From contig CAKRRG010000052.1 in assembly GCA_934394545.1 (NCBI GenBank), positions 1 through 20,698 of the forward strand: a stretch of 20,698 nt of DNA, read 5' to 3'. The notes beneath the pieces were generated by a model that had not been told where the DNA came from, did no database searches, and saw only the letters and a program-made list of their open reading frames with translations. Below are positions 7,030-15,675 of the stretch, one piece after another; the first letter of the stretch is position 1; every line of letters starts with the position of its first letter. The DNA comes from an uncultured Blautia sp. (lineage in GTDB: Bacteria; Bacillota; Clostridia; Lachnospirales; Lachnospiraceae). Made by a program: the position numbers and the translations under genes.

Positions 7030-7087
7030 CTGCGAAGCTGTTATTCGGTTATGAGCAAGTAGCGAAGCGGACCTGGAATATCCGCTT
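7019..7087 (+). other. structured 5' leader: two hairpins with GCGAAGC motifs
   Basis: Hairpin 1 pairs 7019-7030 with 7040-7051: twelve pairs with one wobble, and a loop TGCGAAGCT that itself can form GC-GAA-GC. Hairpin 2 pairs AAGCGGA (7065-7071) with TCCGCTT (7081-7087). The motif GCGAAGC occurs at 7032-7038 and again at 7062-7068. No T-run follows either hairpin, so neither is a plain terminator. The element could be an RNA regulator of the pilus operon or an inserted REP/BIME-like palindromic repeat. Its motif re-use favours the latter but does not settle it. I could not match it to a known riboswitch. Confidence 0.5.
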
Positions 7088-7109
7088 GACGAGAAAACGG
7101 GGTTGGAAC

Positions 7110-7787
7110 ATGAAGAAGAAAAATAACATGAGAAAGAATGACCTGAAGCATTTAAGCAGAAGAGAACTGATTGATCTGATCTGCGAGATGAAGAAGACAA
7201 ATCCCGCCATGGATGTTCCGGAGATAGAAGAAGCGGAGAAAGAACAAAAAAGGTTAAGACGCCGTGCGGTTTATCGTCAGACCTTTCGAGGAACCGTTGC
7301 GGTGCTGATTGTTGTGGCTGCAGTTTCTGTTCTGGTGGCAACCTTATGGATGCCGGTTCTCCAGATTTACGGTTCTTCCATGTCACCGACTTTGGAGCCG
7401 GGCCAGATTGTGGTTTCCGTAAAGAACAAACAGCTGAAAACAGGAGATGTCGCTGCGTTCTGGCAGGGCAACAAGCTTCTGATCAAGCGTGTGATCGCAG
7501 GTCCGGGACAATGGGTTGACATTGATGCGAACGGAGTGGTAACGGTTGACGGAGAGATACTTGATGAGCCATATCTTAATGAAGTGTCACCTGGAAACTG
7601 TGATATTGAGCTTCCGCATCAGGTGGCAGAATCTCACTGGTTCTTTATGGGAGACAACAGGGAGACATCGGTCGATTCAAGAACAGCATCTATAGGCGAT
7701 ATTTCAAAGGATCAGATCGAAGGGCAGATTGTGTTTCGAATTTGGCCGCTGAAAGAAGCAGGTAGGATAAATACAGTAAACCGGTAG
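7110..7787 (+). CDS. signal peptidase I of the pilus operon
   Basis: A type I signal peptidase of 225 residues. A charged cytoplasmic N-terminus (1-60) precedes one transmembrane segment (about 61-82). Then come the catalytic serine motif GSSMSPTLEPG (Ser90), the catalytic lysine in KRVIAGPGQ (Lys126), and the conserved GDNRETSVDSR (181-191). Signal peptidases of this kind (SipA-like) accompany sortase pilus operons in Gram-positive bacteria and help process or assemble the subunits. ATG 7110 is preceded by GGGG at nine bases; ATG 7128 is an alternative. It is the first gene after the promoter and leader, five bases before the adhesin frame. The very basic N-terminus of that adhesin may need this dedicated peptidase. 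Confidence 0.92.
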   Translation: MKKKNNMRKNDLKHLSRRELIDLICEMKKTNPAMDVPEIEEAEKEQKRLRRRAVYRQTFRGTVAVLIVVAAVSVLVATLWMPVLQIYGSSMSPTLEPGQIVVSVKNKQLKTGDVAAFWQGNKLLIKRVIAGPGQWVDIDANGVVTVDGEILDEPYLNEVSPGNCDIELPHQVAESHWFFMGDNRETSVDSRTASIGDISKDQIEGQIVFRIWPLKEAGRINTVNR

Positions 7788-7792
7788 CAAAA

Positions 7793-10700
7793 GTGGAACA
7801 AGAGCATCCACTTTATACAAAAAAGTATCGAAGGAGAAGACGGAAAAAGAGAGGCATCAGATACACCCGGAAAAGAAAAGGTGGGACTGTGCAAAATAGG
7901 GGAACGGATTATATCAGAAAAGTATTAAAGGACAAAGTACAGCAGAAACGATGGAGAAAAGTAATGCTGTGTCTTTCGTGTATAGTTGTTTTCTGTACAG
8001 TATATGTACTGATCCTTCCGGCAATCACGCTGGAGAGAAAGACGACATGTGGACAGGAAGAACATGTCCATACAGAGGAATGTTATTCCGTGGATGGTCA
8101 GCTGATCTGTGGCAGAGAGGAACATCTGCATACCGAGACGTGTTATGCGGCAGCTGACAATATTTCGGAAATCCAGTCGGATGGGGCAGAATGGGAGAAG
8201 AACCCCATACAGGAAGAGGCTGGAAATACAGTTCAAGAAGAGGCCGGAAACACGGCTCAGGAAGAGAACGGAAATACGGCTCAGGAAGAGGCTGGAAATA
8301 CGGCTCAGGAAGAGAGCGGAAATACGGTTCTGGAAGAGGGTGGAAATGCGGCTCAGGATGAAGGCGGAAATACGATTCAGGATGGGGGCAATGCCGGAGA
8401 GTCAGAAATCATGTCGAATGAGCCATCAGATCAGGACGCTGGCAACATCAATGGTGCAGAAGGCGAGACAGAGGATATGACTGCTGGTTTCACATCAGGA
8501 GATGAGAGCAGCGTCGAGGATACAGCAGAACCGACAGAAACACCGACTCCAACTCCAGTTCAGAATTCGGCAGACGGATTTAATCTGAGTGCAGCGGAGA
8601 ACCGAAACAGACTTGAGAATGTTACGCTGCTCTATAAATTGTCTGATAATGAGAACTGGCAGGAATTTGGCACGACAGATAATGCGACGGTGATACCGGC
8701 GAATGCAAAGATAAAGCTGCAGGTTGAGTATAAGGATATACAGATCCAGAATCTGATAGAGAACTATAATTGTAAACTGACCTATAATCTTCCGGAGTTA
8801 TTGCGTAATATAACGACGGAAGGTGCGATTTTTGATGAGAATCAGAATAATGTGGGGACGGTAACAAGTGAAAACGGAAAAATGATCGTTACCTTCAATA
8901 GCGATTATCTTAATAATCTTAAAAATAATAATCAATCCACAATTACCGGAGATGTTTATGTACTGGGCGATGTGAACCTGAGTCGGCTGCCAGATACTGG
9001 CAAGACAACAGTGGAATCAGTAAATAAGACCTATCAGTTGAATTTTGGCCCAGATGCTGTTGCACTGTATGGGCAGATAAGTGTAGAGAAAACATGTGCT
9101 GATCATCAGGTGATATCCACGGCGGATGGAGATTATATTGCTTATACAATTAAGGTGACAGCAGGAGAAGATGGCTGCCCGGGTGTTTCGGTGGTTGATA
9201 CGATCGTGAGCAGTTCGGAGTGTGTAGAGTCTTATGCAGAAATTGGTACGACAGAAGAAATTCTTGCAGACAGTCAGAATGGACAGAAGCCATATGAGAC
9301 GATTGCAGAAGGCAAGACTCCTGGAACAGTCTATCGGGGAAATACGACGGCTGATTCAACGAATCCAATTCCAACGCCAGGAGCACAAAGCATTACTGCA
9401 CCGGGAAGTATGGTCTGGAAAATTGGCAATATGGCAGCAGGTGAGATCCGCACGCTTACATATTATGTCAAGTTGAAGGATAAGGTACCTTTAAACGGTA
9501 AGAATATTAAAAATAAAGCAGATGTGTATTCCAGGACTTATAAGAGAGCTTATGCGGAGAAGACGTTTGTACCAACGATTGGTTATAATATGTGGAAGAA
9601 TCAAGTTGGAGATATTGTACGGAACAAAGATGGATCTTATACAATAAAATATATAATTTACTTTGATCTGACAAGCAACTATCCATTGAAGGATTTTGAG
9701 TTTCTGGATTATCTGGATGATCAGTCGGATAATATTCATACAGATGCAAGGGCACTTCCATATATCAGTTACAATCGTGATTCGGTAAAACTATATAAGA
9801 ATAACACAGAATTATCTTCAACAGCTTACTCTGTAACCTGGGCAAACGGTGATAATAACTATGTAACGCCTTGGGACAATTCGAATGGTAATCCAACCCG
9901 CTTCAAGATTTCAGGCACTGATACCAGTCCGCTGACTGTGCATATGGGAGATTCCTATTATGCAACTTACACAGTTACTGTAAAACCGGAAGCGCTGGCG
10001 GCAATGAAATCAGACCGTGTAGAAGTGAAAAACCGATATTATGTAAATACATCGAATGCATCTAAGAAGTGGAATTATGGGCTGGATAGAGTTTATGCTA
10101 ATAAAACAGTCGGTGGTTATACATGGGATAATAAAGTAGTCGGAAGTGGAACTGCGACAGACCAGACGATTTCGCTGAGTGGTGACAAGTATGAATATAA
10201 GTCGTCTGCCAAACCGGAAAAAATCAATTCTCAAACAGACACCTCTTTCACTGTCCCTGCCGGAAGTTATCTGTATACCGTTGATGTCTGCCAGACACTG
10301 GGTGACTGGGATGCGACAGAAGTGTCGATGACGGATGCACTGAGTTCGGATAAGATGAACTATACCGGATATGCAAAAGTAGAAGCCTTTGCGTACAATG
10401 CAGATACGAAAACATATGATGTAGTAAAAGAGACAAAATGGGTGAAAATTGACGGCTTAAGATCATTTACCCTGAAACCATCAGATCTTGGCTGGACAGG
10501 TGTAAATTATGCATATAAATTTACCTACTATGCAAGGCCGGCAGACAGCAACTTTGGGGAGGTAAAGGTTGCAAATACATTCTCATTGTCAGGAGATGCG
10601 ATAAGAGGAGAAAATAGCTTTCCACTTGACGGAATATCCTCTCAGGGAGAGGTAACCGTTTCCGGTTCTTTCAAAATGAATGTCAAAAAAGATGCCTGGT

Positions 10701-13120
10701 ATTATGAGGAACCAAAAACAGGAGCGTCAACCTGGAAAAACGGAAAACTCTACTGGGTGATTGAAGTATCAGGAACGGCAATTTTGCAGGATACAGGTTT
10801 CCGGGATGCCATCTTAAATGAAAATGATCGGAAAGATTCTTATCTGCATTCAGATTCACTGGAAGGAATCTATATCGGAACATTGCCAGAGGGAAAGATG
10901 ATCACCGGATACAGCAGTCTGGAAGAGCTTAAGGCAAGTGGAGGTCTTGCTGATACTAAGGACAAGTTTACAGCACCAGTGTTGGGAAATAACAAAAACT
11001 TTGAGGGCACTGATAATTACAGTGAACTGGCAGTTCAGGCAAAGGAGCGGATCACTCTTGGGAATGACAAACTTTATTTCATTATAAGGACAGAACCCAG
11101 AGAATTACCGGCTAAATACAGAGATGCTTTTGCATTTCGAAATAGTATAGATACCTGTGAGAATGGTACAGACTGGGTCCAAAAGAGTAATGCAGATAAG
11201 ACTCTTTATAAAGGTGCAGATATCCTGAAGGAACTTGGGCAGACATTTACCTATGACGGAAAAACAGTAACCAGCAAGAAAGACGGTGCAGATCAGGGAA
11301 ATGATAGTAGAATTGTTAAAGAGGCACTGCCGGGTGCAGGACAGTATGCGGCCTGGGCATTTAAGGTGAACTATGCAGGTGAACTGTCAGGAACCTATCG
11401 GGTTTTGGAGACGATACCGAATGGTATGGAACTGGCATATATTCGAATCAAATGGGTTGGAGAAAAACAGAACTTTAATACAATGTCCTCGAAAGAAATT
11501 TCAGAACTCAAATCAGACGGATGGAAAGAAAAAACCATTACGGCAGGTACAGATAATGGATCTGAAAAGACAACAATCTATTATGTTAAGGGCAATCAGG
11601 CTCAGGTTGAACTGGGCGATTTTACAGCAGGAAAAGAAAGGGATTCCTATTCTGTTGATGTGCAGGTTGTATGTAGGGTGACTGATCCGGATGTACTGCT
11701 TGGAGGAGTAGAAAAGACATTTACAAATCAGGTTACACTCCAGACAAAAGACGGACGGGAGATTAATACGGCGACCTCTCCGGCAACCATAGAACCACAG
11801 AAGAAACTGGACAAAAAGATAACCAGTAAGGGAACCGAAAAAATAACATTCACAGTCGAAGCTAATCCGTTTGGTGAAGCGCTTCCTGCGGAGAACGGTA
11901 CGACATTGACGTTGATCGATAAGCTGAGTTCCTCGTTGATTCTGGATATGGGATCGATTAAGGTAATTAATCCAAAGACAAAAGCAGATGTTGTCTATAC
12001 AGCTTCTTTTGATGTATCAGCTAATACGCTGAAAATAGCGATTCCATGTGGTGTGCCAGTTAAGATTACTTATGATGCGACGGTAGACGCACCACCGGGA
12101 CAGACAGTAAGCTTCTCAAATGATGCATACTGGGAGAAATATTCTCCGGCTGGCGGAGACAGTGTGAAAGAGGAGAATTATTCCTACGCAGCAGGTGGAA
12201 CAGTACAAGCTGGAGATAATATAACATTAAAGATTATAAAGAAAGATCAGAATAATCTGTCTTCTTTATTGCAAGGAGCTGAATTTGAGATAATCCAGTG
12301 CCAAAGAGAATCAGATGGCAGAATTATAGATGTATCAGATAAGAAGTGGAATGGAACGACAAATGATAAAGGGGAAATTTCCCTTGGATCAGGATCATCT
12401 ACAGATCATGCCATGAATTACAATACCATCTATAAAGTGACAGAAACCAAGGCACCGCAAGGATATGCAGTAAACAGCGAACCAATCTATATTATGGTTC
12501 CAAGGAAAGCAAGGAATGCTACAGATTATTCGGAGTATGTGAATGCATGCATAAGTGATTCAAGAATTCGTAAACAGTATAAGTCGACCTATGAACTGAC
12601 TGTCCTCAACCACAAAGGTGAGATTACGGTGGAGAAGAAGTTCAAGGGTCCTAGTGGTCATGATGCGAGTCCGGTGAGTGGAACGTATAAGTTTGGATTG
12701 TATGAAAATGCAGATGAAACTACAGCACCGCTTCAGACGATTACTATTACATACCGGGCAGGAGAAACAAATCTTAGGACAGAAAAGTTTGTTAATTTAG
12801 ATTTATCAAAGACATATTATGTTTTTGAAATTGATGATAATGGAAATCCGATTAAAGATTCCGCCACAGCTGCGACTGTGAACAAAATGGAATACTTTAC
12901 ATCGTATGAGAAATCACAGACTGGAGGTACGACAACAGGGGGAAACAACGCAGTCAGTGGAGGCACGGTGACGGTTACCAACCAGATCCGTGTGAAAGAA
13001 CTGCCTTCTACAGGCAGTTATGGATCCCTTATTTACAGACTGGCAGGCGCGATATTAATACTCTTCGCGGGACTGCTGATGCTGATCAACATAAAGAAAC
13101 AAACCTGCAGAAACAGGTAA
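7793..13120 (+). CDS. large LPSTG surface protein, probable pilus tip adhesin
   Basis: A 1,775-residue cell-wall protein. The N-terminus is extremely basic, followed by a transmembrane or signal segment (LCLSCIVVFCTVYVLILPA, about 58-76). Next are two copies of C-x3-EHxHTxxCY, then an eight-residue repeat region rich in Q, E, G, N and T (about 140-200), and a TPTPTP linker. The ectodomain is a chain of beta-sandwich, pilin-like modules. Near 1475-1590 is a clear SpaA/Cna_B domain ending in VTETKAPQGY, then a second B-type module (about 1608-1730). The C-terminus is a sorting signal: LPSTG (1737-1741), hydrophobic stretch, KK...RNR. No von Willebrand A or clear thioester domain is seen. The GTG at 7793 is the longest start; GTG 7889, after AAAGGTGG, is a good alternative and would still keep the signal segment. 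Size and gene order suggest the tip or accessory adhesin; its ligand is unknown. Confidence 0.88.
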   Translation: MEQEHPLYTKKYRRRRRKKRGIRYTRKRKGGTVQNRGTDYIRKVLKDKVQQKRWRKVMLCLSCIVVFCTVYVLILPAITLERKTTCGQEEHVHTEECYSVDGQLICGREEHLHTETCYAAADNISEIQSDGAEWEKNPIQEEAGNTVQEEAGNTAQEENGNTAQEEAGNTAQEESGNTVLEEGGNAAQDEGGNTIQDGGNAGESEIMSNEPSDQDAGNINGAEGETEDMTAGFTSGDESSVEDTAEPTETPTPTPVQNSADGFNLSAAENRNRLENVTLLYKLSDNENWQEFGTTDNATVIPANAKIKLQVEYKDIQIQNLIENYNCKLTYNLPELLRNITTEGAIFDENQNNVGTVTSENGKMIVTFNSDYLNNLKNNNQSTITGDVYVLGDVNLSRLPDTGKTTVESVNKTYQLNFGPDAVALYGQISVEKTCADHQVISTADGDYIAYTIKVTAGEDGCPGVSVVDTIVSSSECVESYAEIGTTEEILADSQNGQKPYETIAEGKTPGTVYRGNTTADSTNPIPTPGAQSITAPGSMVWKIGNMAAGEIRTLTYYVKLKDKVPLNGKNIKNKADVYSRTYKRAYAEKTFVPTIGYNMWKNQVGDIVRNKDGSYTIKYIIYFDLTSNYPLKDFEFLDYLDDQSDNIHTDARALPYISYNRDSVKLYKNNTELSSTAYSVTWANGDNNYVTPWDNSNGNPTRFKISGTDTSPLTVHMGDSYYATYTVTVKPEALAAMKSDRVEVKNRYYVNTSNASKKWNYGLDRVYANKTVGGYTWDNKVVGSGTATDQTISLSGDKYEYKSSAKPEKINSQTDTSFTVPAGSYLYTVDVCQTLGDWDATEVSMTDALSSDKMNYTGYAKVEAFAYNADTKTYDVVKETKWVKIDGLRSFTLKPSDLGWTGVNYAYKFTYYARPADSNFGEVKVANTFSLSGDAIRGENSFPLDGISSQGEVTVSGSFKMNVKKDAWYYEEPKTGASTWKNGKLYWVIEVSGTAILQDTGFRDAILNENDRKDSYLHSDSLEGIYIGTLPEGKMITGYSSLEELKASGGLADTKDKFTAPVLGNNKNFEGTDNYSELAVQAKERITLGNDKLYFIIRTEPRELPAKYRDAFAFRNSIDTCENGTDWVQKSNADKTLYKGADILKELGQTFTYDGKTVTSKKDGADQGNDSRIVKEALPGAGQYAAWAFKVNYAGELSGTYRVLETIPNGMELAYIRIKWVGEKQNFNTMSSKEISELKSDGWKEKTITAGTDNGSEKTTIYYVKGNQAQVELGDFTAGKERDSYSVDVQVVCRVTDPDVLLGGVEKTFTNQVTLQTKDGREINTATSPATIEPQKKLDKKITSKGTEKITFTVEANPFGEALPAENGTTLTLIDKLSSSLILDMGSIKVINPKTKADVVYTASFDVSANTLKIAIPCGVPVKITYDATVDAPPGQTVSFSNDAYWEKYSPAGGDSVKEENYSYAAGGTVQAGDNITLKIIKKDQNNLSSLLQGAEFEIIQCQRESDGRIIDVSDKKWNGTTNDKGEISLGSGSSTDHAMNYNTIYKVTETKAPQGYAVNSEPIYIMVPRKARNATDYSEYVNACISDSRIRKQYKSTYELTVLNHKGEITVEKKFKGPSGHDASPVSGTYKFGLYENADETTAPLQTITITYRAGETNLRTEKFVNLDLSKTYYVFEIDDNGNPIKDSATAATVNKMEYFTSYEKSQTGGTTTGGNNAVSGGTVTVTNQIRVKELPSTGSYGSLIYRLAGAILILFAGLLMLINIKKQTCRNR
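8210..8377 (+). repeat. 24-base tandem repeat in the adhesin gene (7 copies)
   Basis: Seven 24-base units start at 8210, 8234, 8258, 8282, 8306, 8330 and 8354, followed by a decayed eighth. Each encodes an eight-residue unit of the form QEEAGNTA. Units 3-5 are the most alike; the outer ones have drifted. Whole-unit gain or loss keeps the frame and would change the length of a stalk between the membrane-proximal Cys/His motifs and the ectodomain. Confidence 0.92.
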
Positions 13121-13128
13121 CAAAAAAT

Positions 13129-13171
13129 GGGTACTGTACCCTTCGGAAAAGCAGATTTTTCCGGGGGGGGG
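13129..13171 (+). other. intercistronic hairpins with a G9 tract
   Basis: GGGTAC-T-GTACCC (13129-13141) is a perfect inverted repeat. Overlapping it, 13139-13150 can pair with 13157-13168, twelve pairs including two G-T wobbles with a GCAGAT loop. Part of the 3' arm of that second stem is the run of nine G (13163-13171). The two structures share the CCC at 13139-13141 and exclude each other. The ribosome binding site of the major pilin (AAGGAGG, 13187-13193) follows 15 bases later. No T-run follows, so it is more likely an mRNA processing, stability or translation element than a terminator. Confidence 0.6.
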
Positions 13172-13199
13172 CAGTAGTGCGAAAACAAGGAGGAAGAAA

Positions 13200-14704
13200 A
13201 TGAAATTACTTAAGAAAATTGCCGCAATAATGCTCTCCATTATGATGGTACTGGGAATGGCAAGTGTGGTAAGCGCAGATCCAGCAACAAGTGGTACATC
13301 TGCTACTACAAAGGGAAAAATTACGATTAATAGTGCAATAGCAGGACAGACATATAAAATCTATAAGCTGTTAGACTTAGAGAGTTATGATAAAGATAAC
13401 AACTTATATTCTTACAAACCTGCATCTACAGAGTGGGCTACATCTTTGGAACAGGCGAAGGTAATAATTATGTAATTAATGAAAACGGTTATGTGACTTG
13501 GAAAACTGGAGCGGATGCAGCAGCATTAGCACAGAAAGCATTAGCATATGCTAATAATACTTCAAATAATATAAGTAATGATGGCAACAAAACAGTTGCA
13601 GAGGGAGAAAACTCTGTAACATTTGACAATCTAAGTCTTGGTTATTACTTGGTGGAGTCTAGTGTTGGTGCACTTTGTGGCCTTACCACAACAGATAATG
13701 AAGTAACGATTACCGAAAAAAATGGTGTTCCTTCAGTAGAAAAGGGTGTTTCTGATGGGAATACTTATACTAAAACGAATTATGCTAATATCGGAGATGA
13801 AGTTACATTTCAGATTACCATTGATGTGAAAAAGGGTGCACAAAAGTATGTGTTACATGATGAAATGTCAGAGGGCTTTAAGTTAAAAACTCCAATGAAT
13901 AATGTTGTAAATAGCACATTACAAATATATGCGTCTGACAATGCAGATTCCCCTACATTTTATGATACTTTAATAGAAACGACGCACTATACATTAACTA
14001 CAACTGAAAGAAGTTTTACAGTTACATTTAAGGATGAGTATCTTAAGACACATGAGAATGTTGATTATAAAATTGTAGTCTCCTATATAGCAATTTTGAC
14101 CGGTGATGCTACAATTGGAAATAGCGGAAATACAAATAATGCATGGCTGACATATGGTGATAATAGTACAAAGAGTAATGAATCAGAAACAAAGACTTAT
14201 ACATTTGGAATTCCTGTATTTAAATATACAGGCACTAACACAGCACTTGAAGGAGCGAAATTCTCACTGTATTCAGATGCGGAGTGCAATAGTATTATTG
14301 AATTGATTAAGTCAGGTACAGGAGAAACATACCGTAGATTTATTACTGGATACGATAATGACAGTAAAGTAACTGAAATAACAACAACCTCTAATGGTGA
14401 GTTTAACATTACAGGACTTAAGCCTGGTATATATTACCTTAAAGAGATTGAAGCACCAAAAGGATATAATAAACTAAATAACGCAATTACTGTCAAGATT
14501 GAAGAAGCAGCTGATGGCGGAGCATCAATTACGTTATATCAGAATAGTGCTAAAGTAGATAAAATTAAAGTAGAAAACAAATCCGGCAGTCTCCTCCCAT
14601 CCACAGGTGGTATGGGTACAACTGTGATCTACATTGTAGGTGCTTTATTAGTACTGATTTCTGGTGTTGTATTGATTACAAAGAAGAGAGCAGATTTAAA
14701 ATAA
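13200..14704 (+). pseudogene. major pilin (LPSTG, isopeptide-forming fimbrial subunit), frameshifted
   Basis: The main shaft pilin, about 501 residues if one base is restored. The start has a perfect ribosome binding site and a signal peptide ending VSA|DPA (residue 26). The first frame reads normally to TEWAT (codon 81), then TSLEQAKVIIM and stop at 13473-13475. The second frame takes over at 13445 with FGTGEGNNYVINENGYVTW and stays open to 14704. Restoring one base within 13442-13447 gives TEWATFFGTG, the expected pilin sequence. Later parts are intact: a middle domain (VEKGVS...VTFQITIDV), a C-terminal SpaA/Cna_B domain (GAKFSLYSDAEC ... YYLKEIEAPKGY, with the E-box), and LLPSTG plus a hydrophobic tail and KKRADLK. 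No canonical YPK pilin motif is obvious. As written, the bacterium makes only a 91-residue fragment. A sequencing error or a phase-off variant are both possible. Confidence 0.85.
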
Positions 14705-14743
14705 AAAAACAAATGGTTACGGTGAACCGTGACGATTGAATTT

Positions 14744-14779
14744 GTTGTAAGGGGAATGGAGTATCATTCCCTTTACAAC
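14744..14779 (+). other. strong hairpin between major pilin and sortase genes
   Basis: GTTGTAAGGGGAATG (14744-14758) pairs with CATTCCCTTTACAAC (14765-14779): fifteen pairs, one a G-T wobble, with a six-base loop GAGTAT. The following bases are AGTAAGGAGAGGG with no T-run, so it is not a typical terminator. It lies three bases before the sortase ribosome binding site (AAGGAGA, 14783-14789). A smaller ACGGT-GA-ACCGT repeat (14720-14731) lies just upstream. Such a structure could protect the pilin mRNA 3' end or limit sortase expression. Confidence 0.75.
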
Positions 14780-14799
14780 AGTAAGGAGAGGGTTGCAAG

Positions 14800-15654
14800 A
14801 TGAAGAAACATATATCGACGATGATTACTGTTATTGTTTTTCTTACAGGCCTGTCTTTACTGTTGTATCCAACTGTAAGTAATTATTGGAATTCCTTACA
14901 TCAGACGAAGGCAGTTGCGAATTATTCAGATGCGATGGAGAAGATAAATCAAAAAGAGAAGCAGGATGCGATTGATGCGGCGAAGGCATATAATGAGACG
15001 CTTTTGTCAAATGTTGGTCGTTTTACACAGACGGAAGAGGAGATGAACACCTACAAAAGCCTGTTGAATGCGGACAGCACGGGAATGATGGGTTACATAG
15101 AGATTCCTGAGATTCAGTGTGAACTGGCTATTTATCATACAGTAGATGAATCAGTTCTGCAGGTTGGCGTCGGTCACCTGGAAGGATCCAGCCTTCCGGT
15201 AGGGGGAAGCGGAACGCATTGTGTCTTATCAAGTCACAGGGGACTTCCGAGTGCGAAGCTTTTTACAGATCTTGACAGGCTACAGAAGGGAGATATTTTT
15301 ATCCTTCATATCTATGACCAGATGTTGACATATGAGGTTGATCAGATCGCAATTGTGGAGCCGACAGATTATGGTTTGCTTCAGATTGAGGAAGGACAGG
15401 ATTTGTGTACACTATTTACCTGTACGCCTTATGGGATCAATTCGCATCGTTTGCTGGTACGCGGACATCGGATAGAGAATCGTTCAAAGGCTGATGTAAG
15501 AATCACCTCAGATGCCGCGAAGATGAATACAGTGGTTGTTGCAACAGGTATCGCCATTCCGTTGCTTGTTATCAGTTTTATTGCAGTGGATATGTCGACC
15601 CGGCGTTCCAGAAAGAAGAGAAAGCAAAAAGGTAACCATACGAAACAGAAGTAG
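14800..15654 (+). CDS. class C (pilin-polymerising) sortase
   Basis: A 284-residue sortase with an N-terminal transmembrane segment (about 7-24), a catalytic domain starting near MMGYIEIPEI (96-105), and a second C-terminal transmembrane segment (about 243-262) followed by a basic tail, the class C layout. Catalytic residues are His146 (LSSHRGLPS), Cys208 (TLFTCTPYG) and Arg217 (INSHRLLV). Class C sortases join pilin subunits by cleaving the LPXTG signal and linking it to a lysine of the next subunit; the substrates here are the two LPSTG proteins upstream. A classic DPF/DPW lid motif is not evident before the catalytic domain. The start has AAGGAGA at ten bases. The gene lies behind the hairpin at 14744-14779, and the base pilin gene starts 21 bases after its stop. 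Confidence 0.95.
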   Translation: MKKHISTMITVIVFLTGLSLLLYPTVSNYWNSLHQTKAVANYSDAMEKINQKEKQDAIDAAKAYNETLLSNVGRFTQTEEEMNTYKSLLNADSTGMMGYIEIPEIQCELAIYHTVDESVLQVGVGHLEGSSLPVGGSGTHCVLSSHRGLPSAKLFTDLDRLQKGDIFILHIYDQMLTYEVDQIAIVEPTDYGLLQIEEGQDLCTLFTCTPYGINSHRLLVRGHRIENRSKADVRITSDAAKMNTVVVATGIAIPLLVISFIAVDMSTRRSRKKRKQKGNHTKQK

Positions 15655-15675
15655 AACCAGCAGTGGGAGAAGAAG

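Noticed and set aside
7019..7087. Known riboswitch or T-box upstream of the signal peptidase gene
   Set aside because: None of the conserved motifs of c-di-GMP, SAM, purine, lysine or T-box RNAs could be matched, and no terminator follows.
8210..8377. Possible CRISPR array
   Set aside because: The repeats are contiguous 24-base units without spacers and are translated in frame as part of the adhesin.
8109..8480. A 123-codon frame with a repeated Arg/Lys-rich pattern
   Set aside because: It is the second frame of the 24-base repeats in the adhesin gene; the periodic basic sequence comes from the repeat unit, and there is no ribosome binding site.
10260..10300. Thioester-domain adhesin, suggested by a Cys-Gln pair (VDVCQTLGDW)
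   Set aside because: The surrounding sequence lacks the conserved partner motif of thioester domains and sits in a pilin-like beta module.
13440..13450. Programmed -1 or +1 ribosomal frameshift in the major pilin
   Set aside because: The crossover site ACATCTTTGG has no X-XXY-YYZ slippery heptamer and no upstream Shine-Dalgarno-like stimulator or clear downstream pseudoknot.
14744..14779. Intrinsic terminator between major pilin and sortase
   Set aside because: The stem is strong, but neither strand has a T-run after it, and the sortase has no promoter of its own that I can find.
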